This document shows positions 45,560 through 54,771 of a stretch of DNA of 64,000 nucleotides, piece by piece. Numbering within the stretch: position 1 is the stretch's first letter; the number at the start of each line of letters is the position of its first letter. A program made the translations under genes and the position numbers. The DNA is from Ancylomarina euxina (GTDB lineage: Bacteria > Bacteroidota > Bacteroidia > Bacteroidales > Marinifilaceae), in assembly GCF_003863355.1 (NCBI RefSeq), contig NZ_QQWG01000015.1, positions 1 through 64,000 on the forward strand. Reading direction: 5' to 3'. Below the pieces are notes generated by a model that worked only from the letters and a program-made list of their open reading frames with translations, was not told the DNA's origin and did no database searches.

Positions 45560-45854
45560 AGAGACAATGATTTCGAGTGTTGAATTACAAACTTAAAAAA
45601 TCTAGCTTGTAATCAGATCAAATTAACAGATTTTAAATCAATAAAATTATCCTTTCTATAGGCTTATAGTTCTCAATTTCATTTCATCTAATACAGATGC
45701 ATTCAATTTTTATTATTTTACTAAATGTCTTAACTTGAAGATAGAAGCACAGACACAATTCGCTACGATCTTAAGATCATTGACTTGAACACACTGTGTT
45801 TTGTGTATAATACGATTCATTCTGTTTGATTAATACCGACTTAAACCTATAGCT
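45560..45854. other. Divergent intergenic region upstream of the cytidylate-kinase-like gene
   Basis: 295 bp. Contains a perfect 13-bp palindrome AACACA-C-TGTGTT (45788-45800) close to a TATAAT-like hexamer on the plus strand. It could be an operator for the downstream gene, but no promoter of the Bacteroidota type was found. Confidence 0.4.
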
Positions 45855-46541
45855 ATGAAAAATATCCTACATCAATACATGAAAAATCGCTACCAGCATA
45901 AAGAAGATGAATCATCCAAATATAAATTTCCAGGACCAGTGATTACTATTTCAAGAGAGTGTGGATGTCATGCAATCAATATAGCTAATGCTCTGGTTAA
46001 AAATCTCACTAAAATTACGGGTGAGAAATGGACAGTTCTAAGCAAAGAAATACTTGTAGAAGCGGCAGAAAAACTAAATCTACATCCTAAGAAAATTGAA
46101 TATGTTTTCGAATCAAAAGAAAAATCAACCTGGGATGAGGTTTTTGCATCAATGTCTAACAAATATTATAAAAGCGATAAACAAATAAAAAAAACCATTG
46201 CCGAAGTCGTACAAGCGATGGCCAAACGTGGCAACTGTGTTATTATAGGGCGTGGAGGTGTTATTCTGACTCAAGACATCGAAAGATCTTTGCATTTAAA
46301 ACTTCAAGCTCCTCTTGAATGGCGTGCGACTCAATTGCAAAAAAATCATGGTGGTACCCTTGAAGAAATGAAAACCTATGCTCGAACAGTAGATGAGAAA
46401 AGGGAGATTCTACGTAATTTTTTCAATAAAAGACCATTGGAACTGAGTCATTTTGATCTAGTATTCAACGCCATGAAATTAGATGATGAAATAATGGTTA
46501 ATACAACAATTGAGATCTTAAAAGCAAAAAAAATCATTTAA
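45855..46541 (+). CDS. Cytidylate kinase-like family protein
   Basis: 228 residues of the Cytidylate_kin2/AAA_26 type family. It opens with PVITISRECGCHAINIANALV, has a middle IGRGGVILTQDIER and then the LID-like segment EMKTYARTVDEKREILRNFF. In canonical members the first loop reads SREFGSGGREI and acts as a degenerate phosphate loop. Here this loop carries C-G-C-H and lacks the G-S-G-G pattern, so nucleotide binding may differ. The kinase activity of this branch has not been established as far as I know. Alone in its region, no operon. Confidence 0.8.
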   Translation: MKNILHQYMKNRYQHKEDESSKYKFPGPVITISRECGCHAINIANALVKNLTKITGEKWTVLSKEILVEAAEKLNLHPKKIEYVFESKEKSTWDEVFASMSNKYYKSDKQIKKTIAEVVQAMAKRGNCVIIGRGGVILTQDIERSLHLKLQAPLEWRATQLQKNHGGTLEEMKTYARTVDEKREILRNFFNKRPLELSHFDLVFNAMKLDDEIMVNTTIEILKAKKII

Positions 46542-46661
46542 GTATATCTTGATGAGGCGATATAGTAAGCATGATTAATATTATGCTATGATTGTCTCAA
46601 CCAATCTTATCGAGTCAAATCATAATTATATCTAAAAACTTAAGCAAAGCCCTTATTTCAA

Positions 46662-46691
46662 TTGGCTAGGTTTAAGTTTTTGTTATTTTTG
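46662..46691 (+). promoter_or_regulatory. Predicted promoter of the C1 peptidase gene
   Basis: TTGG at 46662 with a spacer of about 19 bp to TATTTTTG (46684-46691), a good match to the Bacteroidota form TTTG-N19-TAnnTTTG. It predicts a leader of about 97 nt. The best full promoter match in this window. Confidence 0.55.
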
Positions 46692-46794
46692 CGGTTCTAA
46701 ATGGAATCTACTTTATCTGACTATATAAAGAAAAGTCGTATACAAATCTATTTTGAGAAACAGAGAACAATTTATTACTTAAAACAACAATACT

Positions 46795-48009
46795 ATGAAT
46801 TTTAGAATTCTTGCTACAGCCTTACTTATTGGAGGAACTGTATTTTCTTCATCAGCTGAAGTAAAAAAAGACAAAAAAAAGGACAAAGAAGAAGGTTATA
46901 TTTTTACTGAGGTAAAACGTATGCCTGCAACTTCTGTAAAAGATCAGCACCGTTCTGGTACCTGTTGGGCTTTTTCTGGACTTTCATTCATGGAGTCAGA
47001 AATGCTTCGTATGGGCAAACCTGAAGCCGATTTATCAGAAATGTTTGTGGTTTACAACTGTTACTCAGATAAGGCTATTAAAGATGTTCGTTTGAGCGGT
47101 AAATTCAACTTTGGTGGCGGTGGAGCATTCCACGATGTAACTTACGTATGGAAAAACTATGGTATCGTTCCTGAGTCAGTATACGCTGGATTAAACTATG
47201 GTGAAGCTGGTCACACTCATGGTGAAATGGATATTATCCTAAGTAACTATGTTGATGCTGTTATCGCTAACAAAAACAAAAAATTAACGCCAACCTGGCA
47301 CAAAGGTTTCAATGGTGTTTTAGATGCTTACTTAGGAAAATTACCTGATACTTTCGATTACGAAGGAAAAGAGTACACGCCTAAATCATTTGCAAAGGAC
47401 TATACAGGTCTTAACGCTGATGATTATATCGAAATCTCATCTTACACTCACCACCCATTCTACGAAAAATTCATTATCGAAGTTGGTGACAACTGGTTAT
47501 GGGACGAGGTTTATAACTTACCTATTAACGAGATGATGGAAGTTATGGAAAGTGCTATCATGAATGGTTACACCATTGGATGGGCTTCTGATGTAAGCGA
47601 AAAAGGCTTTGCATACCGTAAGGGTGTTGCGATTGTTCCTGAAGCGGATACTAAGAACATGAGCGATTCTGAGATTTCAAAATGGCAGGATATGTCAGAC
47701 AAGAAAAAGAATGCTAAATTATATAGCTTCGAAGGTCCTGGTCAAGAAAAAGTGATTACTCAGGAAATGCGCCAAGAAGCTTTCGATAACTACACAACAA
47801 CTGATGATCACGGTATGCACATTGTTGGTATTTCTAAAGATCAAAAAGGTAACAAATACTTTATTGTAAAGAACTCTTGGGGTACTGACAACAACCCTTA
47901 CGAAGGATATTTTTACGCTTCATTCCCATTTGTATCATACAAGACCATGTCTTTCATGATACACAAGGATGCAGTTCCTGCTAAATTGAGAAAAAAATTA
48001 GGCTTGTAA
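46795..48009 (+). CDS. Secreted C1 family cysteine peptidase (bleomycin hydrolase/aminopeptidase C-like)
   Basis: 404 residues. Signal peptide to about residue 20 (ending SSSA). The catalytic residues of the papain-like C1B family are visible: Q51 and C57 in KDQHRSGTCWAFSGLSF, the histidine in TTDDHGMHIVGI and the asparagine in IVKNSWGTDNN. Cytoplasmic homologues (PepC, bleomycin hydrolase) trim N-terminal residues. The exported Bacteroidota type may degrade peptides in the periplasm or outside, and could serve with the metalloprotease-SusCD locus, although it is 19 kb away and separately controlled. Strong terminator behind it. Confidence 0.92.
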   Translation: MNFRILATALLIGGTVFSSSAEVKKDKKKDKEEGYIFTEVKRMPATSVKDQHRSGTCWAFSGLSFMESEMLRMGKPEADLSEMFVVYNCYSDKAIKDVRLSGKFNFGGGGAFHDVTYVWKNYGIVPESVYAGLNYGEAGHTHGEMDIILSNYVDAVIANKNKKLTPTWHKGFNGVLDAYLGKLPDTFDYEGKEYTPKSFAKDYTGLNADDYIEISSYTHHPFYEKFIIEVGDNWLWDEVYNLPINEMMEVMESAIMNGYTIGWASDVSEKGFAYRKGVAIVPEADTKNMSDSEISKWQDMSDKKKNAKLYSFEGPGQEKVITQEMRQEAFDNYTTTDDHGMHIVGISKDQKGNKYFIVKNSWGTDNNPYEGYFYASFPFVSYKTMSFMIHKDAVPAKLRKKLGL

Positions 48010-48032
48010 AAAACAAACTCAATCCTATTCTG

Positions 48033-48067
48033 AAAAAGCTCGATCATGACGATCGAGCTTTTTTTTT
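48033..48067 (+). terminator. Rho-independent terminator of the C1 peptidase gene
   Basis: Perfect stem AAAAGCTCGATC / GATCGAGCTTTT with a 5-nt loop and a run of T. Directly behind the stop codon at 48009. Confidence 0.9.
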
Positions 48068-48226
48068 GTGCCATTTATCACCAATTTCTAATAATTGGTC
48101 CGATTTTTGATTATTTCCGAAATTGAAAAATTTAATATAAATTCGTCAATCTGTAAAGTTTATTCTTTTATAGATCTTTTTTTTAATAAGCAACTCATTA
48201 GATTATAAATACAAAAATCCTACACT

Positions 48227-48823
48227 ATGAAAAAGTTATTATTAGTAGCAGTCATCTGCTTATTCTCATCGGCATTGTTTGCCCAATTAGCCTCACCTAT
48301 CAGTCTTGGTATTCACGGTGGCCTTGTTAGTACTAAACTTGAAACTAACATGAGTAGTTCTAGCATAAAAGAAAATGCTGAGAATGGAATGATGCTAGGT
48401 GCATTTGCAAGAATTAATATCAACAAATGGTATATTCAACCAGAATTGAATTACGTAAAACGCAAATCATCAATAGAACAATCTTTTATGGGTGCTGATA
48501 TCAAAATGGATGTAGAAACCAAGAGTATTGATATACCTGTTTTATTAGGTTATAAGATTGTAAAATTACCTCTATTTAAGCTGAGAGCTTTTGCTGGTCC
48601 TGTAGCTTCATTCAATATCGACGACAAGATTAAAACTACTCTTGGAGATGTTGAAGATGGCAATTTTAAAAGTGCCGTTTGGAATGCAAAAGTTGGTGCT
48701 GGTGTTGATGTTTGGAAACTGACTCTTGATGTGGATTATGAATTTGGTTTAACAGATGTTTCTTCTGAATTCTTGAAGAAAAACAAGATGGTAAATGTGA
48801 CTTTGGGATTCCGTTTATTCTAA
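48227..48823 (+). CDS. Outer membrane beta-barrel protein (PorT-like)
   Basis: 198 residues. Signal peptide MKKLLLVAVICLFSSALFA. The mature part has alternating hydrophobic strands (for example ININKWYIQPELNYVKRKSS, SIDIPVLLGYKIVKLP) and ends in VNVTLGFRLF, a typical terminal beta strand with C-terminal Phe. This matches the PorT/OMP_b-brl_2 type of small barrels in Bacteroidota. Exact role unknown. Terminator shared with the convergent TolC-like gene. Confidence 0.85.
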   Translation: MKKLLLVAVICLFSSALFAQLASPISLGIHGGLVSTKLETNMSSSSIKENAENGMMLGAFARININKWYIQPELNYVKRKSSIEQSFMGADIKMDVETKSIDIPVLLGYKIVKLPLFKLRAFAGPVASFNIDDKIKTTLGDVEDGNFKSAVWNAKVGAGVDVWKLTLDVDYEFGLTDVSSEFLKKNKMVNVTLGFRLF

Positions 48824-48831
48824 ATCTATTT

Positions 48832-48877
48832 CAAGCATAAAAAAACCACCAATGATTTGGTGGTTTTTTTATGCTTG
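48832..48877. terminator. Bidirectional terminator between PorT-like and TolC-like genes
   Basis: A perfect palindrome with 21-bp arms and a 4-nt loop (TGAT). T7/A7 tracts and the CCACC/GGTGG core make it work in both directions. Confidence 0.95.
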
Positions 48878-48894
48878 AAAATGAATGCTAAATT

Positions 48895-50181
48895 CTAGAA
48901 TTCACTCAATATTCCTCCAGTCATTCTTACCAAGTTAGTTTTCGATTGAATCAGATTAAATATGGCACTTAATCTTGCAAGTGAGGCATTCTGATAAGAG
49001 ATTTGCACATCACGATAGTTAAAGGAATTGATGCTTCCTGACTCGTATTTCTCTTTAGAGAGTTGCATATTGATTTCTGTTGCCAACTTGTTCTCCTCTG
49101 CTAAATCCAGCAACTCTTTACGCAACTGGTACAATTCAAAATTCTGAGCTAATGTATTCGTTAAACTATGTTTGAAATCATCCGTTTGTATCTTCGAAAT
49201 TTCCTCTTCAATTTTAGCAATTTGCAAAGCTCTGCGATTAGCATTTCCATTGAATATTAAATAATTTAAGCTCAAATTAGCGTACAGATTGTGAGATTTA
49301 GTATCGATCTTAGGAGCCACATCGTGCTTCTGTATAAATTGATTGCCTTGTACTCCAGCGCCCAATGAAACTCGAGGATAATAATTTGATCGTGCCATTT
49401 CAATATCTCGCTTCTGAATAGCCTCCTGCATATAGCGATTCTTCAGATTGTTATTATTAGCAAACATCTTGTCAAGCAAATCAGCCAATCGATAATCCAT
49501 GACTTGAGTCATAAAATCATCGGTAAAAATGTACTTAGTGCTTTCTTCAACACCTAAAAGAAAATTCAAATCACGAACAGCATTATTATAATTCACCTGC
49601 TGAGTCAGATAATTGGACTTATCCTCAAGAAAAGCATTCTTAGCCAAAAGCAATTCATAACTCCCTTTGGTTCCCAGTTCACTGGCAACTTTCTCGTTTC
49701 CATATCTATCTTCAGAAAGTTCCTTGATTGTTTTGCTCACTCCCAGGCGTTCCTGTTCCATTAAGGCTTTATAATAAGCTAGAATAATCAACTGAATTTG
49801 ACTCTCAACAGCAACTATGGTATTTCCCTTAGAAAGCGCAGCAAGATCATTAAATTTATCCTTACGAATTCTAACAGCAAAACCATCGAACAAAGTCCAA
49901 CTTAAATCAATGGATGGCGTTAGACTATTTTGTATGAAGTCATCGCTTTCGTTATAATCTTTTTTATTACTAGAACGAAAATTGAACTCAAGCTTTGGGT
50001 ATTGTCCTGCATTTCCCCATGTATTATTCAGATCAGCAATCTTTTCTGATTGGCGTATAATTTGAATATTGTAATTCTTCTCTAAGCCTATCTCAATGGC
50101 TTGAGCAAGATTTAAATCTTTCTGTGCAGATAATGAGCCAGCACAAAACAGCATGAGTACGAGTATTATATATCTATTCAT
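48895..50181 (-). CDS. TolC family outer membrane efflux protein
   Basis: 428 residues. Signal peptide ending GSLSAQ. Long alpha-helical hairpins of the TolC family: QAIEIGLEKNYNIQIIRQSE and ALQIAKIEEEISKIQ in the two repeats, and EKYESGSINSFNYRDVQISY near the C-terminus. Forms a trimeric channel through the outer membrane and the periplasm. It is the third gene of an RND operon, 91 bp behind the pump gene. Substrate unknown. Confidence 0.92.
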   Translation of the reverse strand: MNRYIILVLMLFCAGSLSAQKDLNLAQAIEIGLEKNYNIQIIRQSEKIADLNNTWGNAGQYPKLEFNFRSSNKKDYNESDDFIQNSLTPSIDLSWTLFDGFAVRIRKDKFNDLAALSKGNTIVAVESQIQLIILAYYKALMEQERLGVSKTIKELSEDRYGNEKVASELGTKGSYELLLAKNAFLEDKSNYLTQQVNYNNAVRDLNFLLGVEESTKYIFTDDFMTQVMDYRLADLLDKMFANNNNLKNRYMQEAIQKRDIEMARSNYYPRVSLGAGVQGNQFIQKHDVAPKIDTKSHNLYANLSLNYLIFNGNANRRALQIAKIEEEISKIQTDDFKHSLTNTLAQNFELYQLRKELLDLAEENKLATEINMQLSKEKYESGSINSFNYRDVQISYQNASLARLSAIFNLIQSKTNLVRMTGGILSEF

Positions 50182-50271
50182 TATTTCTATATTTTAAAAG
50201 TCTGAAAGGACTAAAAAGTCAACAGGCTCCTTTATCCTTATTTACTTTAACCTTTACCCTTATTTCCCTCC

Positions 50272-53200
50272 TTAGTCTAAAGTCACTTTTGCTTCCTTAA
50301 TTGCTGGTTCTACATCAATAGCTTCAACGGTCTCTCCTGTCCATATTTCCTTAATCTTACATCTAATATCATTCAAAACAAGAATGATGATTGGGAAAAG
50401 TGTTAGAATAAAGAAAGTTCCAACCAATACACCATAAGCTAAAGCGATAGCCATTGGAATAAGGAATTGAGCTTGAAATGAATTCTCAAGAATCAAAGGA
50501 TACAAACCAACCGAAGTGGTAATAGTTGTCAGAACAATGGCTCTAAAACGTGCTTTACCAGCACCAAGAACTGCCGCCTCGGGATGCATGCCTTCCTTCA
50601 AATTCGAATTGTATTTGGAGAGAAAGACGACGGCATCGTTAATAATGACACCTGATAGAGCAACCATTCCCCAAACACTAAGCATAGAAACCTGAACACC
50701 TTCTAAGCCATGTCCCCAGGTTGAACCAATAATACCTAAAGGAACCATCATAATCACAATCATCCCTTGAGTAAAACTTCGAAAATGCAACATGACAATA
50801 AAAATGATCGCAATGAAAGCAATAGAGAAATAAGTCTTCATTTCTGCAATGTCTTCGGAAGAACGTTTTGCTTGCCCCTGAAACTCAGGCCTTACACTTG
50901 GAAATTTCTCTTTAAGTACAGGAAGAATATTATTGGTCACTTCTTCCAAAATTGGAGGTACAGGTTCATTCGGATCTAACAAATCAGCTTCAACACGAAT
51001 CTCTCGGGAACCATTATAACGCTGAATACTAACCGGGCCTCGTAATATCTCATAATCGATCAGTTCCGATAAAGGATATTCTCCTTTAGGTGTTCTAATT
51101 CTCATGCTTTCCATTTGTCCGATAAATACACGATCACTTTTAGGATAACGCACCCAAACCTTGATCTCGTCTTTACCTTCTTGAAGACGCTGTGCCTGAC
51201 CTCCAAAGAATCCTTGACGTACTTGAGCCGTAATTGCTTGCAAGTCCATTCCCAAATAATAGGCCTTGTCTTTGAGGCTCAATCGAACTTCACGACTTCC
51301 TAATGGGTTGTTGTCATTGATATTATAAAGAGACGTCATTTTTCTCAACTCATCCTGAAAATAGATATTAGCCGCATTAAGCTCTTCAAGATCGTTACCC
51401 AAAAGGCTAACTGAAACAGCTGCTCCCCACCTATTAAAAGCTCCAATCGTAAACTTCTCAGCGGAATTAACATCACCAATTTTTTTCTTAACTCGGTTTG
51501 AAATACCAAAGCTAGAAATAGGAGAACCTTCCATATCTCGAAGTGTAACCGTAATATTACCCGCATGTGGACCTGATTCCTGACCACTAAAAGCAGATCC
51601 TGCAGTTAGATTCGTATATTTTATAAAATCAGTGTCTTCATTAAATTCTTTTTTCAGCTCCTTATTCACATCCCAAACAACCGCTTCAAAATCTTTAAGG
51701 GCCTTAATGGTAATCTCCTTATTGGTACCAGGTTTATAAGCTACATTGATATTAAAAGTATCGAAACTTACATTGGGGAAAAAGGTGCTTTTAATAAAAC
51801 CACCACCAAATAAACCAACTGTAATAAAAATAAAAGCTATTGGAAGAAAAATAAGAATCCAACGCCATTTTATGGCTCTTCTTAAAAAGCTCATATAAAG
51901 GCGATCGCGCATATAAATAATGCCCTTTTCAATTTTATTACGTAAGCGGTTAAAAGCGGTATGGCTTTTTCTCACATTCAGCACCTTTTCGTTCCCCACA
52001 TGACTTGGCAGTACAAAGAGACTCTCAAAAAGAGAAATCCCAAGACAAAAGACTACAACAAAAGCCATCTCGTAAAGGAATTGCATATTACCTGTAACGA
52101 GTAGAAGTGGTGTAAAGGCCACCATAGTCGTTGTTACCGATGTTAGAACAGCTGGTACAACCTCCATGGTTCCATCAATAGCAGCTCGACGAGGACTCTT
52201 TCCTCTTTCGAAATGCGTATAGATATTTTCACCGATCACAATTCCATCATCTACAAGTATACCGATGATTAGAATCATGCCAAAGAGTGAAATCATATTG
52301 ATGGTGACTCCCATTAAATTAGCGAAAATGAACATGCCTAAAAATGAGGCTGGAATTCCCCAAGCCACCCACAAGGATAAACGAAAACTAAGGAACAAAG
52401 CTAAAGCAAGAACGACAAGAGCTAAACCATAACCACCATTCTTGTACAATAGGTTTAGTCGTGATTGCAACATATTAACATAGTCGAAAGTAATCTCTAA
52501 CTTAGCATCAGTATGATCAGCATTAAACTCCTTAGCATATTGATTACAAAAGATTGAAATTTCCTCCAAATCCTCATTATTCAACTTATTCACTCCAATT
52601 GAAACCGCTGGGTTATAGTTCACATAAGAAGAACGTGGCACATCTTCGAATTGAAAATGAATATCACAAACATCTCTCAATCGAATGTACGAGCCATCAG
52701 GATTCGCACGTAATATAATCTCTCCAATCTTATCCGGGTCAACCGAACGGTTACGAGATCGAATCAGAATTTCTTCTTCGGCATTTTTAATGACACCTCC
52801 AGATATATCGATATTATTGCTGGCAATAGCTGTTGAAATTTCGGTAAAAGTTAACTGATGACGACGCAAATCATCCTCCTTAACCTCAACGGATAATTCC
52901 AAACGAGGTAAACCAGAAATAGAGATCTGAGACATTTTTTTCGAACGCATCAAATCATCATAAATCAAATCGGAATAGCGCTTAAGTGTCAATAGATCCA
53001 CATCGCCTGTTACAGCCATTCTCACAGCTGGTGTTGTGGACCGGAGTTTAGCAATAACGGCTTTTTCCGCTCCTGAGGGGAATGAAGGAATCCCATCAAC
53101 AGCGTTCTTAACATCTGCAAGGGTTTCATCAAGCTTTAAATCACCTGTTGTGGTGATGGTCACTCGGGCAAAGCCTTCTGATGATACCGAGTTCATTTCT

Positions 53201-53436
53201 TTAATACCCACTATGCCTCGAATGGCATCTTCAATTCGGGAGGTTATCCCCTCTTCAACCTCTTTGGGAGAAGCTCCGGGATACACCATAGATACAGTAA
53301 TCGTTTTAGATTCTGTTTCAGGAAAAAACGACTTCTTCATATTAAACAGGGAGAAAATACCTGCTATCAGAAAAAGTGAAATAATCATCTTTCCGTAAAA
53401 GGGATATCTGACAAAATGAGATATAATATGCTTCAT
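50272..53436 (-). CDS. RND family efflux transporter permease (AcrB-like)
   Basis: 1054 residues of the HAE1-like RND family. The first transmembrane helix (FLIAGIFSLFNMKKSFFPE) is followed by the porter region. The proton-relay acidic pair lies in GMILIIGILVDDGIVIGENI, and the second membrane half has GMVALSGVIINDAVVFLSKY. PAVLTSVTTTMVAFTPLLLV is the usual TM4-6 pattern. It pumps substrates to the TolC-like channel through the adaptor. Drug, lipid or metal substrates cannot be told apart. Ends in a short cytoplasmic tail. Gap to adaptor 30 bp. Confidence 0.95.
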   Translation of the reverse strand: MKHIISHFVRYPFYGKMIISLFLIAGIFSLFNMKKSFFPETESKTITVSMVYPGASPKEVEEGITSRIEDAIRGIVGIKEMNSVSSEGFARVTITTTGDLKLDETLADVKNAVDGIPSFPSGAEKAVIAKLRSTTPAVRMAVTGDVDLLTLKRYSDLIYDDLMRSKKMSQISISGLPRLELSVEVKEDDLRRHQLTFTEISTAIASNNIDISGGVIKNAEEEILIRSRNRSVDPDKIGEIILRANPDGSYIRLRDVCDIHFQFEDVPRSSYVNYNPAVSIGVNKLNNEDLEEISIFCNQYAKEFNADHTDAKLEITFDYVNMLQSRLNLLYKNGGYGLALVVLALALFLSFRLSLWVAWGIPASFLGMFIFANLMGVTINMISLFGMILIIGILVDDGIVIGENIYTHFERGKSPRRAAIDGTMEVVPAVLTSVTTTMVAFTPLLLVTGNMQFLYEMAFVVVFCLGISLFESLFVLPSHVGNEKVLNVRKSHTAFNRLRNKIEKGIIYMRDRLYMSFLRRAIKWRWILIFLPIAFIFITVGLFGGGFIKSTFFPNVSFDTFNINVAYKPGTNKEITIKALKDFEAVVWDVNKELKKEFNEDTDFIKYTNLTAGSAFSGQESGPHAGNITVTLRDMEGSPISSFGISNRVKKKIGDVNSAEKFTIGAFNRWGAAVSVSLLGNDLEELNAANIYFQDELRKMTSLYNINDNNPLGSREVRLSLKDKAYYLGMDLQAITAQVRQGFFGGQAQRLQEGKDEIKVWVRYPKSDRVFIGQMESMRIRTPKGEYPLSELIDYEILRGPVSIQRYNGSREIRVEADLLDPNEPVPPILEEVTNNILPVLKEKFPSVRPEFQGQAKRSSEDIAEMKTYFSIAFIAIIFIVMLHFRSFTQGMIVIMMVPLGIIGSTWGHGLEGVQVSMLSVWGMVALSGVIINDAVVFLSKYNSNLKEGMHPEAAVLGAGKARFRAIVLTTITTSVGLYPLILENSFQAQFLIPMAIALAYGVLVGTFFILTLFPIIILVLNDIRCKIKEIWTGETVEAIDVEPAIKEAKVTLD

Positions 53437-53466
53437 AAAATTAGATTTGAGAATTAAGACTTAAGA

Positions 53467-54585
53467 TTATTTCAGAATCTGAACCTTCATATTTTCAGCA
53501 GCTTTTACCGGAACTGTTGTCACCAAAAGTTCACCTTTAGTAAGGCCATTAAAAATCAAGGTATTTTCATTTCTCTTAAGCACATTAATTTGCTTCTCTT
53601 TCAACATATTTTCCTCAACAACAAATACTCTATTTGAGCGGAATACTGCATTACGAGGAATCTCCATAACCTGATCGATTAGCTTGCCATTAAACTTGGC
53701 AGTCAAATACTGACCTTGATAAAGTTCGCTATTGTTCGTTTTAAGCCCCACAAAAACGGCTATAGACTGAGTGCCCTCATCAACAAATTCTGACTTTCTG
53801 ATTAGTTTTCCATAAGCTATTTTCTCTCCATCCGAAGTTAAAACATCAACCTGATCACCTATTCGCAACCACTTAATATCCTCTGATTCAACTGGCACTT
53901 GCAATTCTAGCTTACTTGATTCAATTAGACCTGCAAGTTTTGCCCCCATGCCGGCAACAGCCCCTTTTTGCGTACTCACCTGTACATACGAACCCGTAAA
54001 TGGTGCATAAATACGATATTTCGACAGTTTAACTTCACTGGATTTTATCGCATAATAATCGCCTAAGATATTTCGACTGGCTAGAAATACTTTTTCCTTT
54101 CCCGTAGTGATTTCAGGTAATTCTGGTAAAGCTTTTTCCAAATCGATGGCATTAAAGAAATCCATCCAGGCATCAAATCTATCCGTATAATCAATACGAA
54201 TATCAGGCAAACACTGAGCCAGCTTATTCAGGAATTGACTTTTCTTTGCCTGTAAATCCATGCGTGCGTCTGTATCATAGATCTGAATGAGTAAATCCCC
54301 TTTCTTAAACCTCTGCCCCACTTTCAATGGCACACCAACCTCAACAATTCGTCCAGGAACCTCTGAACTCAAATTCACTTCCAGGTTCGACAGTAAGCGC
54401 CCTTTTTCAACAATAGGCGTTGCAATAGCCTGATAATTGACTTGTTCAACTTTCACAAAAGGCACTTTCTTTCGGTTTATATCTTTTTGTGGCTGCTTTT
54501 TAAGGCTCTTTAAACCCACCATGCCCGCATAAGCTAAGGTTAATATAAGAGCAACTGAGACGACAATTACGACTTTTCGATTCAT
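53467..54585 (-). CDS. RND efflux periplasmic adaptor subunit
   Basis: 372 residues. N-terminal membrane or signal segment (VVIVVSVALILTLAYAGMVG). The barrel-sandwich hybrid starts with NLSSEVPGRIVEVGVPLKVG and returns as YRIYAPFTGSYVQVSTQKGA, flanking a short helical hairpin that is less regular than in AcrA. The C-terminal beta barrel and membrane-proximal parts follow (VDVLTSDGEKIAYG, and IPRNAVFRSNRVFVVEE). It links the pump to the TolC-like channel. First gene of the three-gene operon. Confidence 0.92.
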   Translation of the reverse strand: MNRKVVIVVSVALILTLAYAGMVGLKSLKKQPQKDINRKKVPFVKVEQVNYQAIATPIVEKGRLLSNLEVNLSSEVPGRIVEVGVPLKVGQRFKKGDLLIQIYDTDARMDLQAKKSQFLNKLAQCLPDIRIDYTDRFDAWMDFFNAIDLEKALPELPEITTGKEKVFLASRNILGDYYAIKSSEVKLSKYRIYAPFTGSYVQVSTQKGAVAGMGAKLAGLIESSKLELQVPVESEDIKWLRIGDQVDVLTSDGEKIAYGKLIRKSEFVDEGTQSIAVFVGLKTNNSELYQGQYLTAKFNGKLIDQVMEIPRNAVFRSNRVFVVEENMLKEKQINVLKRNENTLIFNGLTKGELLVTTVPVKAAENMKVQILK

Positions 54586-54771
54586 CTATTAATAATGTTT
54601 TATAATTTCAATTATTTAAAATACTAAAGTAGTTCAATTTTGTTTTAAATCACATCTACATATCTTAAGGACTTGTTAAAATTTCAAGAGTTAGCAAAGA
54701 CTTATGTAATATTTATTGATAGAAATAACAACTTAGAAGAACAGACATATAACTGATAATTATCCCTTGTG

